Assembly: GCF_963678635.1 (NCBI RefSeq)
Contig: NC_087062.1
Coordinates: forward strand, 26,808,833 to 26,872,832
Direction: 5' to 3'
DNA from: Symsagittifera roscoffensis
Lineage: Eukaryota > Xenacoelomorpha > Acoela > Convolutidae
Length of the DNA: 64,000 nucleotides
Shown: piece after piece, positions 52,130-64,000 of the stretch
How positions within the stretch are numbered: position 1 is the first letter of the stretch
Layout: each line of letters starts with the position of its first letter
Program-made: the position numbers and the translations under genes
The notes under the pieces: model-generated
Told to the model about the DNA's origin: nothing
Databases searched by the model: none
The model's input: the letters and a program-made list of their open reading frames with translations, nothing else

Positions 52130-55100
52130 ATGAATGCGCTGCAAAAGCTGCAGAATGACGATCTTATCAGTGTTGCTTCTCTTGAGTTACTCGCGGATCC
52201 TTTGAAGGACGACGAGCTAGACAACTTTGATGAATCTCAATTCAACATTCCAGAGTTCAAATCTGAATTTCCGACCCTTGACGATGTCTTGGCGGAGAAT
52301 TTTGATTTTTCGCCGACCGCAAGTCCTTCGAATTCTAAACTAGGCCTCAACCATAAAAAGTTTGGTTCCCTGGCATCCTTTGGCTCGTACGATTCCCTGC
52401 AATCAACGTCTCTCCGAAGTGATGCTTCACAGTTTTCGATTGTAAAACGCATAAAACTCAAAGGAGTTTCTGCCAATATTGTATCGGCGCATAAAAGAAA
52501 TGCTGGGTTTCCATCGGCAATTGCAACCAATAGTATAATAGCAATTGGGACTACTTTCGGTTACCTCCTTTTGTTCGACCGGAAACAGCTTCTTCGTTTC
52601 TTTTTACAACCCCCTGAAGATTCTGGGGGTATCTCTGCTTTGAGTTTTAATGTCGATGCCTCCCGGATCCTTGCAGGACATGAACGTGGAACCATTAATA
52701 TGTGGGATACAGATACAGGGAAGGTGTTGCGAACTTTCAGTTACATGACAAACGCACCAGTGCTGCATATTAAATTCACAGATGATCCAACGAAAGCTTT
52801 GATGTGCAATGCTCAAGGGGCTGTTTTGTTGATGAATTTCAGGAGGCCCCTTGGTCTTCGAGTTTGTGACTTCCACGAAGTCTTCTCGGGCTCTGAAGTC
52901 GTATGTTTGGAACCTTTAATCATTTCGAACAATGTCTCCGACCATCCTCTGAACATCTATAATCCGTTTGTTATCGCACTTGCAACTTTAAGAAAATTTA
53001 TTATCATAGTTTTAAGGCCGAAACTGGCGAAAGTGTTCTCTTATGTTCTCGAGGGACATCATTCAACGTTACCTGTTATTTCATGGCAGTTTATTAAATT
53101 ACAAGTTAATCAGTCCAGTGTTTCGTTTGACCCGGTCGCTTTATTTGGGCGCGATTCCCAAATAGTGTTCGCTTTACTGGAAACCTCCACTACTGGTGCT
53201 ACGGGAGTAAGGGTGCTGAAGACCCTAAGCTTAGGCTATAGTTTGACTAACCTCATCTGGTTTAATAACAAAACAATTGCAGTTTCCGATCAGAAAGAAA
53301 ATTTACACCTGATTGATATTCAAAGTGAGGAAATTCTGGAAACATTGGATCTGCAGGCGGTTCAGATCGTGTACGCAACATCCGCTTTCAAAGGATTAGC
53401 CAATGAACATAAAAATAAGCCATCCTTAGTTGCTGCAAGTGCTTTTGCATGTTATTACTCTCTCACAATGACCGCAAGGCAGCTTCTGATTTTGGGCCAG
53501 CAGTCGGTGCACGTTTTTGTGATTCGAACTTGGTTTGAAAGAATAAACTCCTTGAAGAAGTCAAAACTGTACACCGAAGCTCTCATGCTTTCAAGAGAGG
53601 TTTTTCAAGGAACTTGTAAAGCGGTCGTCGGGAGTCTAGGACCACAAAAGTCTTTTCTCCTACAGAATAGTCGCAGTTTGTTGAATGAAATCGCGTCGAG
53701 TGCCGTCGCTTCAGCTCCACAACAAGGCTCAGTCGACGCTTTAGAGGCCTATTACTCAGATACGATTCCATTAATAATTGAAACGTGCTGTTTGTTCAAG
53801 ATTTTCGAGTTCACCAACGAAGTGTACAATATTTTCGAAGCAGATATAACTGCCCGATCTGTGTTTCTCTCCTCAATGCAATCTTGCATTCTCTCAGATC
53901 GCATTTCGAAAGTCTCGCCGACAATTTTGAAAGATCTGATAAACCTAAATATAGACATGGAAACTATAAGCTCGATTCAGGATATAATTTTGAAGCTCGA
54001 TATATCAACGATAGATATCGACCAAGTTGTTAAACTTTCCTGGCAAAATAAACTTTTCGATGCAATAATTTACCTGTACAACCGAGCAATTAAAAACTAC
54101 TCAATGCCCCTCGAAGAGTTAACGGAGTTTTTGAGATCGAAAGATGGCGATAATAGAGAATTAGTTAATACAATACTAGTGTACTTGTCATGCTGCATGA
54201 CAGGCCGAGATTACATGCACGGAAGCATTCCAGAACCGCTTTGCAGAAATGCAAAAATTCAGTCATGGAAATTTTTACTATTCGATCAGCCAAACGCAAC
54301 ACCAGTCGAAAGGTTTCCTAACTCGAAGCTGCTTTTGCTCTCAGATACGAGGGAGTTTTTGAACGTTTTGTCTATAGCCTTCGGAGAAAGTGAGTTTACC
54401 ACAACTGAAGGTCAACGTGTAAGGCAGAGAATCATAGATATGATAATGCTGTTAGTTGATCTGAATGAAAAGGAGTTCACGTCTTTACAATTGGGAAGCA
54501 TTTACGTGTTTCTAGCTCGTGAGTTGATGAAATCTAGTCTGAATTTGGAACCCGAAGTGTTCTCGCAAATTGTGAATTACCTAACTTCAACTAAACAAGA
54601 GCTGAAATCGACTAAAATTGAGAGAGAAAGGGTCGTTACTGAGTTGCTTATAAATGGTGTGCTATCAATAGATGATCAAAATTTGGAAGAGAAATTACTG
54701 ACGGCTAATTTTTACTCGGTGTTGGAGTTCATGTACGAGAAAAGAGGCGAGTACTACAAGATGCTGAGATGTTTTTGTCAGATGAGCGAGAGGAGTAGAA
54801 TGATTTTTCGCTTCATCAGAAGCGTGTTGTACCAGTTGGATCACGTGACTGATGAGCAGAAACAGCTGTTGATCAGTGAGATTAATCAAAACATATCGCT
54901 GCTCATACAGATTGACCCAGCTAAATCTGCCAACCTCCTATTAGTTGGTAAGATGCTCAGCTAACGAATCATTCGTTACTTAAAGAGAATCTTTCTATTT
55001 TTTTTTTGAAAACTGAGACCCAGAATCATCCTAATTTTTTTTTTAAATTGAGTCCTGAAACTGGCATTAGGCGCTTACTGTGTGCCTTTGAATGTGTTCA

Positions 55101-58100
55101 GTCAATTGCAACATAGGCAATGAACTGGAATGAATACAAAGGCGTTTTCTCAAAAACTTTCCCACGAACCGTCCTCCGTGTTCAGATAGTTGCAAAATGA
55201 TAGCTGAAAGTGATGGCTTTTATTAGTGATTGCATCTTCATTACTTTTTAATTTGAAAATAGTGCAATGCAAACAAGGATAGCCGGTTGCCGGGATCTAC
55301 TTGACAATTGCCCCCTCCCCCCTTAAGAAAGGGGGGGGGGGCAATTGTTAAGTAGATTAAAATAACGCATTTTTGACCAATCAGAATGCAGCAAAATTCC
55401 AATTCTCAATAGAAAGCTCAGTGCTAATTAACTGCTTTTATTAATAGGGTTGACAATTCTTAAGTAGATACCAAAGGGGGGCAATTGTTAAGTAGATCTG
55501 GTTGCCTTACTGAATAATAATAAACTAAAAAAAACTCTTTCTTATTTTTAAAATTGTGTTTTTGTCCGTGGTGTGATGAGAGGCTCTGAACGAATGCTTA
55601 AATACTCGATAGCTATGGTAAAGTAGGCATGTTTGACTACAGTTTTTAAATAAAATGTAAAATCTAAAAACGAACCCAAAAGTTTCAAGTTTTGTGCAAG
55701 TCAGTTTTTTTAATTGTTTCAAATTTTTGTTCACAAGAAGGCGCTAATAAAAACTAGAAGGTGCTAACTGAATTAAAAAAGAATTTTCACGGTTTCAATA
55801 AAAGCTTATCCTCGTATTACAAGACTGCTCGCTCGCTTTATTCGCTCGAAATTGATTAAAAATCAATAAATTCAACCCGTTTTTCTCCAAACTGAGAAAA
55901 TTTTTAATATCTTTCGAGTTGCGACTGTAAGGCCTTTAATGTGATATTCCGTTCCATTCCGAGGATTATTTGCGGTACCTGACTTATTTGCTTTACCTAG
56001 AAAATTGAAACACATCCGAAGGCAAAGTTCCTCTCCCCTTTCAGTGGTCAAAACAGTAATCGAATAGGTTCAATTTTGGTTTCTTCCGGTGAAAGTAAAC
56101 AGTTTTAAATGAACAAGTTTAATATCATGCTGTTGTGTTTTTAGAGTTGAAGCTTCCGGTTGAGAGAGTGACTCGCCAATTGTCTGCTGATCACGAGGCG
56201 CAAGTGGTGTTCCAGTTCCTGTCTGGAGTGGTGGAACTGATCTCAAGGGATAAAATATCCATACATTCCATCGAACAGCAGCAATCTGCTGAAGGTAAGA
56301 AGTGGATTCATCTGCTTCATAATAGTCTCCGTAGAATATATGCATATGTACCGACCCTAGGCAGAGCATGAACGTTTGGTTGCAAAATATCAACAAGGGT
56401 TTTATATTTTTTTTCCTTTAAGTTGGTGTCTTTTCTCGTACGTCTTGTGATGATAGAACTATACAAACGCGTATAAATTTATGGAATTAGGCGTAAACGA
56501 CTACAATTGTCTTCCAAAATTACATAAATGAAAAAAGTTTCAGAAGTTCTTAGCGTTACATGATACTTCTAAATTAGTTTTTCCGTAGTAGAACTAAGTT
56601 TATCACTAGTTAAATCAATACTTATAGTCTAATTTTGAGCAAGCTGATTAAAACTCAAAAACTTCAATCCGTTTCTTTTTCTCAATTATGGGGGAAAAAA
56701 TTTAATGCCGTTCGAATCACGACTGGAAGAGCTTTAATATGACATATCAATCAACCAAGTCCGATTATTATTTGTGGTACCTGATTTTGCGTGGAAAAAA
56801 AAAAGAAAACAAAACTAAAACACCTCCGGATTCAAAGTTCCTCCCAGTTTTCAATGGTCGGAACAATCAAATAGAATTCTCTGAAAAGAGTAAAGCTAAT
56901 TATACGCCGATCTCAGTGTTATTTCCTTAATTACCGATTTACACAAACAATCTGCAATTTCAGTATGATTTCAGTATTTCAAAGGATCCAGTACAAAGGC
57001 ATGTCAGAAAAGTTGTGATCGAACTTGATGTAATTGAAATTTAGGCCTGAATAACTCTGACAGCAGTGATGCTCTTCCGTCCTCTTCCAGTGGGAGTGAG
57101 TGGGTGCGGGGAGTGGTGCAGCAGTACATGAAGTTAGCAGCTGTGCTGCAGGTGGAGTCCCTGGAGACATTCATCAGACAGAGTCCGGCTCTCACTCTCT
57201 CCTCCAAGAGCATAGAGGACGCCATGCACATTTGCCAGGGGTGAGTAGCAGGTCTAAACGTTCTAATGCTATTCGGATTGTGGAAGAAGGCTTTTAAAGT
57301 ATCTCAATTGAAAGGTCATTGGGTCGAGAACCTCATGATTTGTGCTCCTTGCATGTAATTCATAACCAGGGACACAATAGGGACACTCTCTAATAAGCCG
57401 AACAGCTCGTTGATTGGTTCTTTCACTCATCAATAAATCATCTCAAATGAAAGAATTATTATTGATGAGTTAGAAAAGGTGAGAATTGAAGATACGAAAC
57501 AATTTTTCAGCTCGCGTTTTTTACGCAAAAAGTCTTAAAATTTGATCACGCTCAAATTTGACCCCTCGAGGTTTGGCTTTTCGAGGTTTGATTCATATTC
57601 GTTCTCTAGAAGGAAGACCAATTTCAATCTCCATTTACGAAAACCCCTTCTATAGCAAAACATAGCCCCCTTCCACAAAAGTCACAGTGAGAGGGCTATA
57701 ATTTTTTTTACTAGGCTGGTCGCTTGTTATGACTTATCAAACTCGAGTTACAAAGTAAGCAAATTGAAAAAACAATTTCTGTAGAAAGAAGACTAGAAAA
57801 ACGAAAAAAAAAATGTAAGTCTGCTCGCTCGCTTTTTTTGCTCGAATTAAGACGATAAATCAAAAATTTCAAACCGGTTTTTCTCGACACTGGGAAATTT
57901 TCTTGAAATTTTTAATGTCATTCAAATCACGACTGTAAGGGCTTTAAATGGTATATCACTCATCTCTCTCCGATGATTATTTGTGGCAGCTGATTTTTCG
58001 TGGGGAAAAAAACGACTACACACCCGAATACAAAGTTCCTCCCAATTTTTCAAATGGTCATAACAGAAGTATAAAACACGCGAATCCAAAGTTCCTCCAA

Positions 58101-61100
58101 GTTTAATTGGTCGGAACATTAATACCATGTTTACATAATCAGAGCTTGTGTTATAGTGTAAACTCTCTTTTTTTACCAACCTAAGTAGCAAATATTGTTG
58201 CGATGCAATTGCTGCGACAAAATGAGTTCATTTTGAAAGTGTTCATTTTGATCCGGCTATTAAGTACAACCAATGCTAAGGATATTAACACAGACTATTG
58301 TATTACAATTAGCACTTAAGCTTCGAGGTATCATGGATTTGTAGCGTAGAGGTAGGGAAGGAGACCAGCAACAAAATAAGAGGGTTCGAACCTGGGCAGG
58401 GTCGGATGTTTTTAATGAACTTTTTCGTATAGTAGTTAAAATGCGTCCGCTCTATAAATTGAGGCATGTTACTTGGTAAATTTCTTTTTTTTTAATTCAC
58501 TGCTAATGCGTCATAATTGGCCTGTGTCACTTAGCAGTTATGTAGACTCTTAATTGGCGTGCGTCACTTAAGAAATTTTGTAGCCTCAAAGTTTTACTCA
58601 TTCAGTTTTCCCCAGTTGCGTTATCGGTCATAATTTTGCTTGTGTATAAGAAGTGCAAGTTCGCCTCTGTGTGATTATTATCCTATTTTTGTTCCGACCA
58701 TTGAAGTTTGGAAGGAACTTTGTAGTCGGATGTGTTTTAATTTTTTTCTTTCCGACGCAAAATCAGGTGCATTAAAGAAACATCGGACAGGGTTGAGTGA
58801 TATATCATAACAAAGCCCTTTCAGTCGTGATCCGAACAATTTATGAAATTTTTCAAAAAAAACTCAGTGTTGAGAAAAACCGGTTTAAAATTTTTGGTGT
58901 TTCGTGTAATTTCGACCAAATAAAGTGGTGATAAATTGGTCATTTCGGCTAAAAACTTGTTTTTTCCCAAACGGAAGCTTGTTTTGAAAGCTATATTTGG
59001 CACTTCCCTGGCACGAAAACTGTCTCTTAAAAATATATTCGCTTTGGTATTTGTTATTTTGTTATTCTTTTTTGAAGACAACTGTTGTCGGCTATACCTA
59101 ATTTATTAGCTTTCAACGCGTGTGTATGGTTTTTTCATCACACCACGCATAAAAAACGACACTAATTTGAAGATATTAATAATTTGAAGAACTTTTATTT
59201 GTAGTTTTCATGAATATGGTCGGAACATTATGTGAGCTTGACATGTAAGCATCGAGATTTTGAATTGTCACCTGCCGAGCGTCTGCTGATTCAATTTGGT
59301 ATCTTGCATTTGAAGAACTTTGTTTAGGTATAACCTGGGTCACTTGGTGTCCTACTTGCACGTGCGAGCAGGCAACCATCTTCAGGCAATGAAGACATTT
59401 GTGTACTACGTAGATAAACTCATATCCTCATTCCTCAAATACGGTAAGCACCACCCAGATCTATTTCGACAATTATGAATATTGACAAAGTTTCTTTTGC
59501 ATTGTTTTTGAAGAAAAAAAATTAAGTCAGCGTACTTAGTCGATATACACTGATTAGTCAGTAGCTTTGGTAGCAGAAATAAGAACCTTATCCAATCTGA
59601 GCCTAACCATAACATTGATTTTCAAGCTGAATCTTGCGTGAACTAATTTTTGTACTTTCATGGCAGATTCGGAAAGTGACTTGGGAGGTAACGGAGACGG
59701 GTTTCAGTCCACTTCTGAGCCATTGACATTCGAGAAAGTGAAACACATGGTGGAGAAATGCGCCAAATTGCTACGAGAGATGATAGCCACTTACCATGTG
59801 GAGGAGAAACATGTACAGGACTCATGGTTCTCTTTACTAGATACGGTGGTAAGTCAAGCTTAAAAAAATGGTTTCATCATTGTAATTAGTTGAGTGAAAG
59901 TCTACCTCGCTTGCCTGATTAGGCGATGTATCGAAGCGTAAGGCGACAAATTGCACAAAAAATGCAACTTGAGCAGAAAGTTCATTTTCTTAGTGCAGCA
60001 GCAGCTCCCTCAAAAAGAAAGCATAGAATCACGAACCTTATGATTTTTTTCTTTTCTAATGCCAGTTTTATCACAACAAATATTTCTAACTGTCTTAGTG
60101 GTTACTTTCTCGCAAATCAATTTTTATATTTTTTAGTAGTGAAGTTGGATATTTTAGGTGACGCCTGTGAAGTGTAAGGAGAGTGAGTGGGCGGACAGTT
60201 TCAAGCACCTGCTGTTCTCCCTTCTGAACAGCATGATCGGATACATCTCTCTGCCCAACATACTCACCAAAGTATTCGCAGACACAGCTTACGAGTCAGT
60301 ATCTTATTAGTATTTAATAAGGTTCTTTACGTTTAATCAAATCGGATCTACTAACCACCTCCTTCGTCATTGCAAAAAAATACCGAGTTAGAGAAGGTTT
60401 GATCTTTGAGTTGAGTTGTTGATTTTAGCGACTAGTCTTCCTGCGAGTCTCATCCTGCAACTATTTAGTTAACCAGAAACACCAGTTAGTTAAAATTATT
60501 AAATATTGAGCTGGAAAATGGTCTGTAAAATAGTTAAAACCGTATGAGTTTAGTGATTTTTTTCGTTAGCATTTTTCATCAGCATCACGTGGGTTAAGGT
60601 TCACTCAAATGGGGGTACAATTTGTTTCAAATTTGCGGTTTTTCCGATTTCGTCCCACTCATTCTAATATATTTAAATCAAAACGCGATCATTTTGCATT
60701 AATACGTCTGCAATTTTGGTGCGGTTTCAGCTCTGGAACCTACGATGATGTTCGCCACTTAGTCACAGGGATGTTTGAGACATGCAGATACGAATCAACT
60801 CTTCTGACGATCACCAGTCAACTTCTCGACCAGGACATTTTCTCGAACTTTCTCGCTCTGAAAGTATCAGCCACCAAGGGCACAAGACCTATCTCCATGT
60901 CCTGTGCAATATGCTACAAGAAGTTACGTAATACTGTTACGTCATCAGCTCAGACGAATGTAGACTCCTTGAGGTAAGTCGAATGATTCAATAATGCAAC
61001 ATCTGATGGTGTGGAAAGTTCTTTTGTTTAACAATTATCCATAACAGTTATCCTGCGGAGTGAGTTAGAGTGATTCATCCAGAGATTTTTGCATGTTCTT

Positions 61101-63450
61101 ATCACAGAGGTGGATCCTCGCACGTGCTTCAAAAAATTTTTCTTGTTTTAAAATTCATGTTAATGATGAAAGTCCCCTCAAAATTGCTCACTATTTGTGG
61201 CGTGTATTCGCGCCTGTTTAAATTTAACGTTGAAAAGTTATCTAACCTGACGTAATTAAAACTGTTCGAGCTTCAAAACTCTTTTGACGTATTTGCGGTT
61301 TCAATTTTTTTTCCAAACCAAATTACTTTGAAATATTACACATTGCCATAGTAAGGTAATTTGGTTTGAAACAATCGAAGCTGAAAACACGGCAAAAACC
61401 CGTCTTGTTTTCAAAAAGCTAAAGTTTTGAAGCTCGAAGTTTTTTATCATATCATTTCATTTCAAGGTCATCTAGTGGCGCCAACAGTGGCAGTCTGGCA
61501 GTGTTTCAATGTGGGCATGGGTACCACGTGGATTGTCTGAGCAGGTCAGAATCCTGGGAAGAAGTGATTACGGAGGTTTCAGGGTTGCCGGAAACTACAA
61601 TTAGAAATATTTGTTTAATTTGCAAATCCAGGAAGGATCCCAACTTCGAAAGTCGACAAAGTGTGAATCCCAATGTAGGAAGAGGTAGGTACCTTCTTCG
61701 TTTTCGTTTCTTTTCTGGCAAATGTTAATAAAATAATAACTTTAAACGTCAAGAGGTTTTCCATTGCGATTGCGCACATTGCATGATTTTCGCGTATCGT
61801 TTTTGAGTGTGAGAGAACGGGGTTCAAATTCAAACCAATTCATTTGACGAACGTGATTGGCGAAACTGTGGGTGACGGTAAAATTACAGGACGCAGATTT
61901 GATTCCACGAGTTGTGTTTTTTTATTTTGAAGGATGTTTACTGTTTCAAATCAACTCTCCAGGCTTTCTAAGTCAGTTTTTTTTTGGATAATTTTACTGG
62001 CTAATGCGAAGCGCAGATTCTTTTGCTTTTCTGGCTAATGAACGTCGACATTAATTGCCTCTTCATTTTGCTGAGATGTCTGTTGTCAAACAAAATCATC
62101 GCCAATGTTTCTTGTTGAATAATAGTTCATCTCGCGCCACACGCATAACAAGCACAAATATGAGAAAAGAAACAAAAAACTATTTTGTACTTACTTTTCA
62201 AAAGTAACGGTCGCAAAACCTGCATAGCAACCGTAAATTCTTGATTACACTAGCGTGCAGCTAGTGTATTAGCAGGGGCGGATTTTCTCGAGGGGGGATT
62301 TTCAAAAACGTTTCGAAAATTTTTATTATCTTTTTTTCCTAGGTCGACCAAATTGATTTTCCGAGCTTTTAAATTCAAAAGTTTTCCTTTAATAACACTT
62401 GTGAAGAGTAGTGTGATGCTACGAAGCAAATTTTTTTCGAACCCAAATCGCAGCTAAGAGTGATCGTTTGTTGGGACTTTTGGTATATTTCCAAGAAATG
62501 GCAATTTAAAAGCATTTGTAGCTGCTTTATTGATATCTAACTAATTGTTGGTAAATTTGGAGATTCGAGGACAAAAATTTAGGAAAATAAGCCGACAGAA
62601 TTAAAGGCGACGTCCAACAAGCTGAAAATCGGCCAAAATTTTTTTGGCTAAATTTTATAGGAAAGTAAAATGTATGTACTGCACAAATAGGATCCTCCAG
62701 TGATATATATGTAGTGTACGGAAGGTAGTATAAATGATTTGGAAACGAGACCCACTGAGCTTAATTCGAGAACCATGAAGCCGAAAAATCATAGGTAAAA
62801 AATAATGTGGAAATTCTATAATGGAACATAGCGAGGTTAGGATTCTGGATATAGCGTTTAGTAGTTAATAGTAGCCAGTAGCTAAATTTGAATTTTTGAG
62901 AAATTGAGCATATCAGCAAAATAGTAGCATCACATATGATCGAGTGATTTTGTTAAACAAGTTTTTAACCCGAAAAAAGTATGTGTTCCGATTTATAACG
63001 GTTGCTAATCGCAAGCGTGAAAATGAAAGCCGGAAGTTTTATTTTCGTGTTGGGAGAGCAAAAGCTTGTTATTAAAATGTTTTTTAAATTATCTATATTT
63101 ATTTTATAGGTGTTTCTGCATCGTTTTACTCAGATGACGGCAGCGGATTTGGGACAACGGGAACTCTATCGAGGCAAAAGTCACTCAATTCTGCGGAGAA
63201 AGAAATGGAAGATCATGTTGCAAGAGCTCATTCTTGCATGTACAGATCAAAAAGAATTCTTGATGCGACATCCAATCAAAATTCAGTTCAAAGTTCTTCC
63301 TCTTTAGTCGGTCGCTTCAGGACTGCAAACAGCTTCGCGTATAGTAGTTACTCATACAGTTCTTCTTCTAGCGCTCTGGATTCATCTCTTAAACTTAGCT
63401 TGAAACCGAAAATTGTCCCGAATAAAAACATTTTTGATTCCAACGACTAG
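52130..63450 (+). CDS. VPS8: VPS8, CORVET tethering complex subunit (nine exons)
   Basis: Exons: 52130-54947, 56145-56294, 57045-57240, 59328-59443, 59667-59848, 60158-60294, 60731-60973, 61467-61684 and 63110-63450. All introns are GT-AG, phases agree, and the sum is 4,401 nt (1,466 residues plus stop). VPS8 is the Rab5-binding subunit of CORVET, which tethers early endosomes. The sequence shows an acidic N-terminus, a WD40 propeller (ISALSFNVDASRILAGH; GTINMWDTDTGKVLRTF), the central VPS8 domain (KAVVGSLGPQKS), a long alpha-solenoid (DTREFLNVLSIAFGE) and a C-terminal RING-H2: C1258, C1261, C1296, H1298, H1301, C1304, C1330, C1333. The first ATG in frame is at 52130. The tail after the RING is Ser-rich and specific to this lineage. 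Length is close to the human protein. Confidence 0.95.
55294..55498. mobile_element. hairpin-ended MITE, copy 2
   Basis: It lies in VPS8 intron 1, in the opposite orientation to the copy at 12283-12493. The left end is GATCTACTTGACAATTGCC and the right end GGCAATTGTTAAGTAGATC. Long C and G tracts pair across a short loop at 55311-55331. Interior AGAAAGCTCAGTGCTAATT matches the other copy inverted. Confidence 0.75.
55825..56075 (+). repeat. GGTCGGAAC-family repeat in VPS8 intron 1
   Basis: The left end ACAAGACTGCTCGCTCGC recalls the end of the large foldback family (CAAGACTGCTCGTA). The remainder matches 56640-56880 and 57815-58130 (AAAGTTCCTC near the right). It ends about 70 bp before exon 2. 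Confidence 0.6.
56640..56880 (+). repeat. GGTCGGAAC-family repeat in VPS8 intron 2
   Basis: Shared blocks are AATCACGACTG, GATTATTATTTGTGG, CCTGATTTTGCGTGG and CAAAGTTCCTCCCAG, in the same order as the copies at 55825 and 57815. The left end lacks the CTCGCTCGC tip. Non-coding. Confidence 0.6.
57815..58930. mobile_element. foldback-type element in VPS8 intron 3
   Basis: The left arm (57815-58130) and the inverted right arm (about 58685-58930) match over CCGGTTTTTCTC, CACGACTG, ATATATCACTCA-type and AAAGTTCCTYCCAA blocks in opposite orientation. The spacer of about 550 bp holds a tRNA-like box pair near 58342-58395. No transposase ORF is present. Confidence 0.6.
58335..58410 (+). other. tRNA-like sequence (possible SINE head or tRNA relic)
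   Basis: An A-box-like TAGCGTAGAGGTAGG (58342-58356) and a B-box-like GGGTTCGAACCTGG (58382-58395) are spaced as in a Pol III type-2 promoter. The acceptor and T stems do not pair well, so this is not a functional tRNA. It lies between foldback arms in VPS8 intron 3. Confidence 0.35.
62273..62370 (+). mobile_element. hAT-like MITE, left-end fragment
   Basis: It begins CAGGGGCGGATTTTCTCG and keeps the TTCAAAAACGTTTCGAAAAT and AGGTCGACCAAATTGATTTT blocks, then stops. It lies in the last VPS8 intron and shows that the family is not confined to the annexin locus. Confidence 0.75.
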
Positions 63451-63945
63451 TATGTAAGAAAATTAATTAAATTTATAGTTTATTATTTTTGCAATGATTC
63501 CTAAATGATGTATCTATGGTTGTTTTTATTTCACTTAAATTGCTGTATAATTGATTTAAATTTAAAGTTAAGAAAGTTGGATTGTGGTATCTGAAGCCGA
63601 GTCAGATTAAGCTTTGATTCTTCGTTAGCTTTAAACTCCAGCGACTTGAAGATTTATATCTTCAAGTACATATTTAGTTCATACTATAACACAAGCATTG
63701 CTTGTGTAAACATCAAAAATCATTTGAAATAGACTGTCATATAACAATTTTCAGAAAAAATCAAAGGGGGGAACTGGAAAAGAGTCGTGTACTAGTTACC
63801 TCAAGACCAAGTATGCCGTAAAATCAGACATTTCAACTCATTCTCAACCAAGATACCAACTGACGCAAGTGGTTTTGTTAAACAAGTTTTTCACCCGAAA
63901 AAAAGTCTGTATTCAAAGTTGATAACGCTCGCTTGCAAGTTAGAT
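62940..63945 (+). repeat. pair of about 80-bp direct repeats around the last VPS8 exon
   Basis: The segment with TTTTGTTAAACAAGTTTTT and ACCCGAAAAAA occurs at about 62945-63025 and again at about 63868-63945. One copy is in the last intron and one is in the 3' flank. Origin unknown. Confidence 0.6.
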
Positions 63946-64000
63946 CCGGCCATTCAGCTAATACTGTCTCTACCCTTTATCTGTTTTCTCTCACTTTTCT
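63451..64000. other. 3' flank of VPS8
   Basis: AT-rich, with no further gene seen. It contains the VPS8 3' UTR and the second copy of the 80-bp repeat. No single polyadenylation signal can be chosen with confidence. Confidence 0.4.

Noticed and set aside
61815-61835. B-box-like GGGTTCAAATTC
   Set aside because: No A box at the right distance upstream; likely chance.

Overview
The window looks like AT-rich nuclear DNA of an invertebrate animal. Genes are split by GT-AG introns, three genes have clear eukaryotic homologues (an annexin, METTL17/Rsm22 and VPS8), and most of the remaining sequence is retrotransposons and small inverted-repeat elements. Nothing bacterial was seen: no operons, CRISPR arrays or prokaryotic RNA genes. 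I cannot assign a phylum from this sequence.

Layout. 1-6739 (minus) is a Ty3/gypsy LTR retrotransposon entering from the left edge. Its Gag-Pol frame is open without one stop for 2,099 codons, from 6297 to base 1, and is preceded by a short overlapping ORF. 6740-8290 is its leader and probable LTR. 9288-23850 (minus) holds the first six exons (179 codons) of an annexin gene. Its introns are packed with non-autonomous elements: a hAT-like MITE family with 8-bp target duplications, long foldback elements, a 732-bp TIR element, and three adjacent elements whose inverted repeats are built from short reiterated motifs. 26245-31910 (minus) is a decayed BEL/Pao retrotransposon.

32104-41382 (plus) is the least explained part. 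It is a broken multi-ORF, polyprotein-like stretch that starts with a possible SGNH-hydrolase-like ORF. A 2.66-2.97 kb piece of it is tandemly duplicated, and the two copies differ by one 312-bp indel. I recognise no replication enzyme in it. 42583-49004 is a reverse-transcriptase element flanked by direct repeats of about 0.31 kb. A second, APE-type non-LTR element (minus, about 44159-47960) is inserted in its RT gene just before the YADD motif, and ends in 25 TAG repeats.

49544-63450 (plus) is host sequence: an intronless METTL17-like gene (512 aa, mitochondrial ribosome assembly), then a nine-exon VPS8 gene (1,466 codons, CORVET tethering subunit with a C-terminal RING-H2). Every VPS8 splice phase agrees. 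VPS8 introns carry the same foldback and hairpin families as the annexin introns, so those families are dispersed genome repeats.
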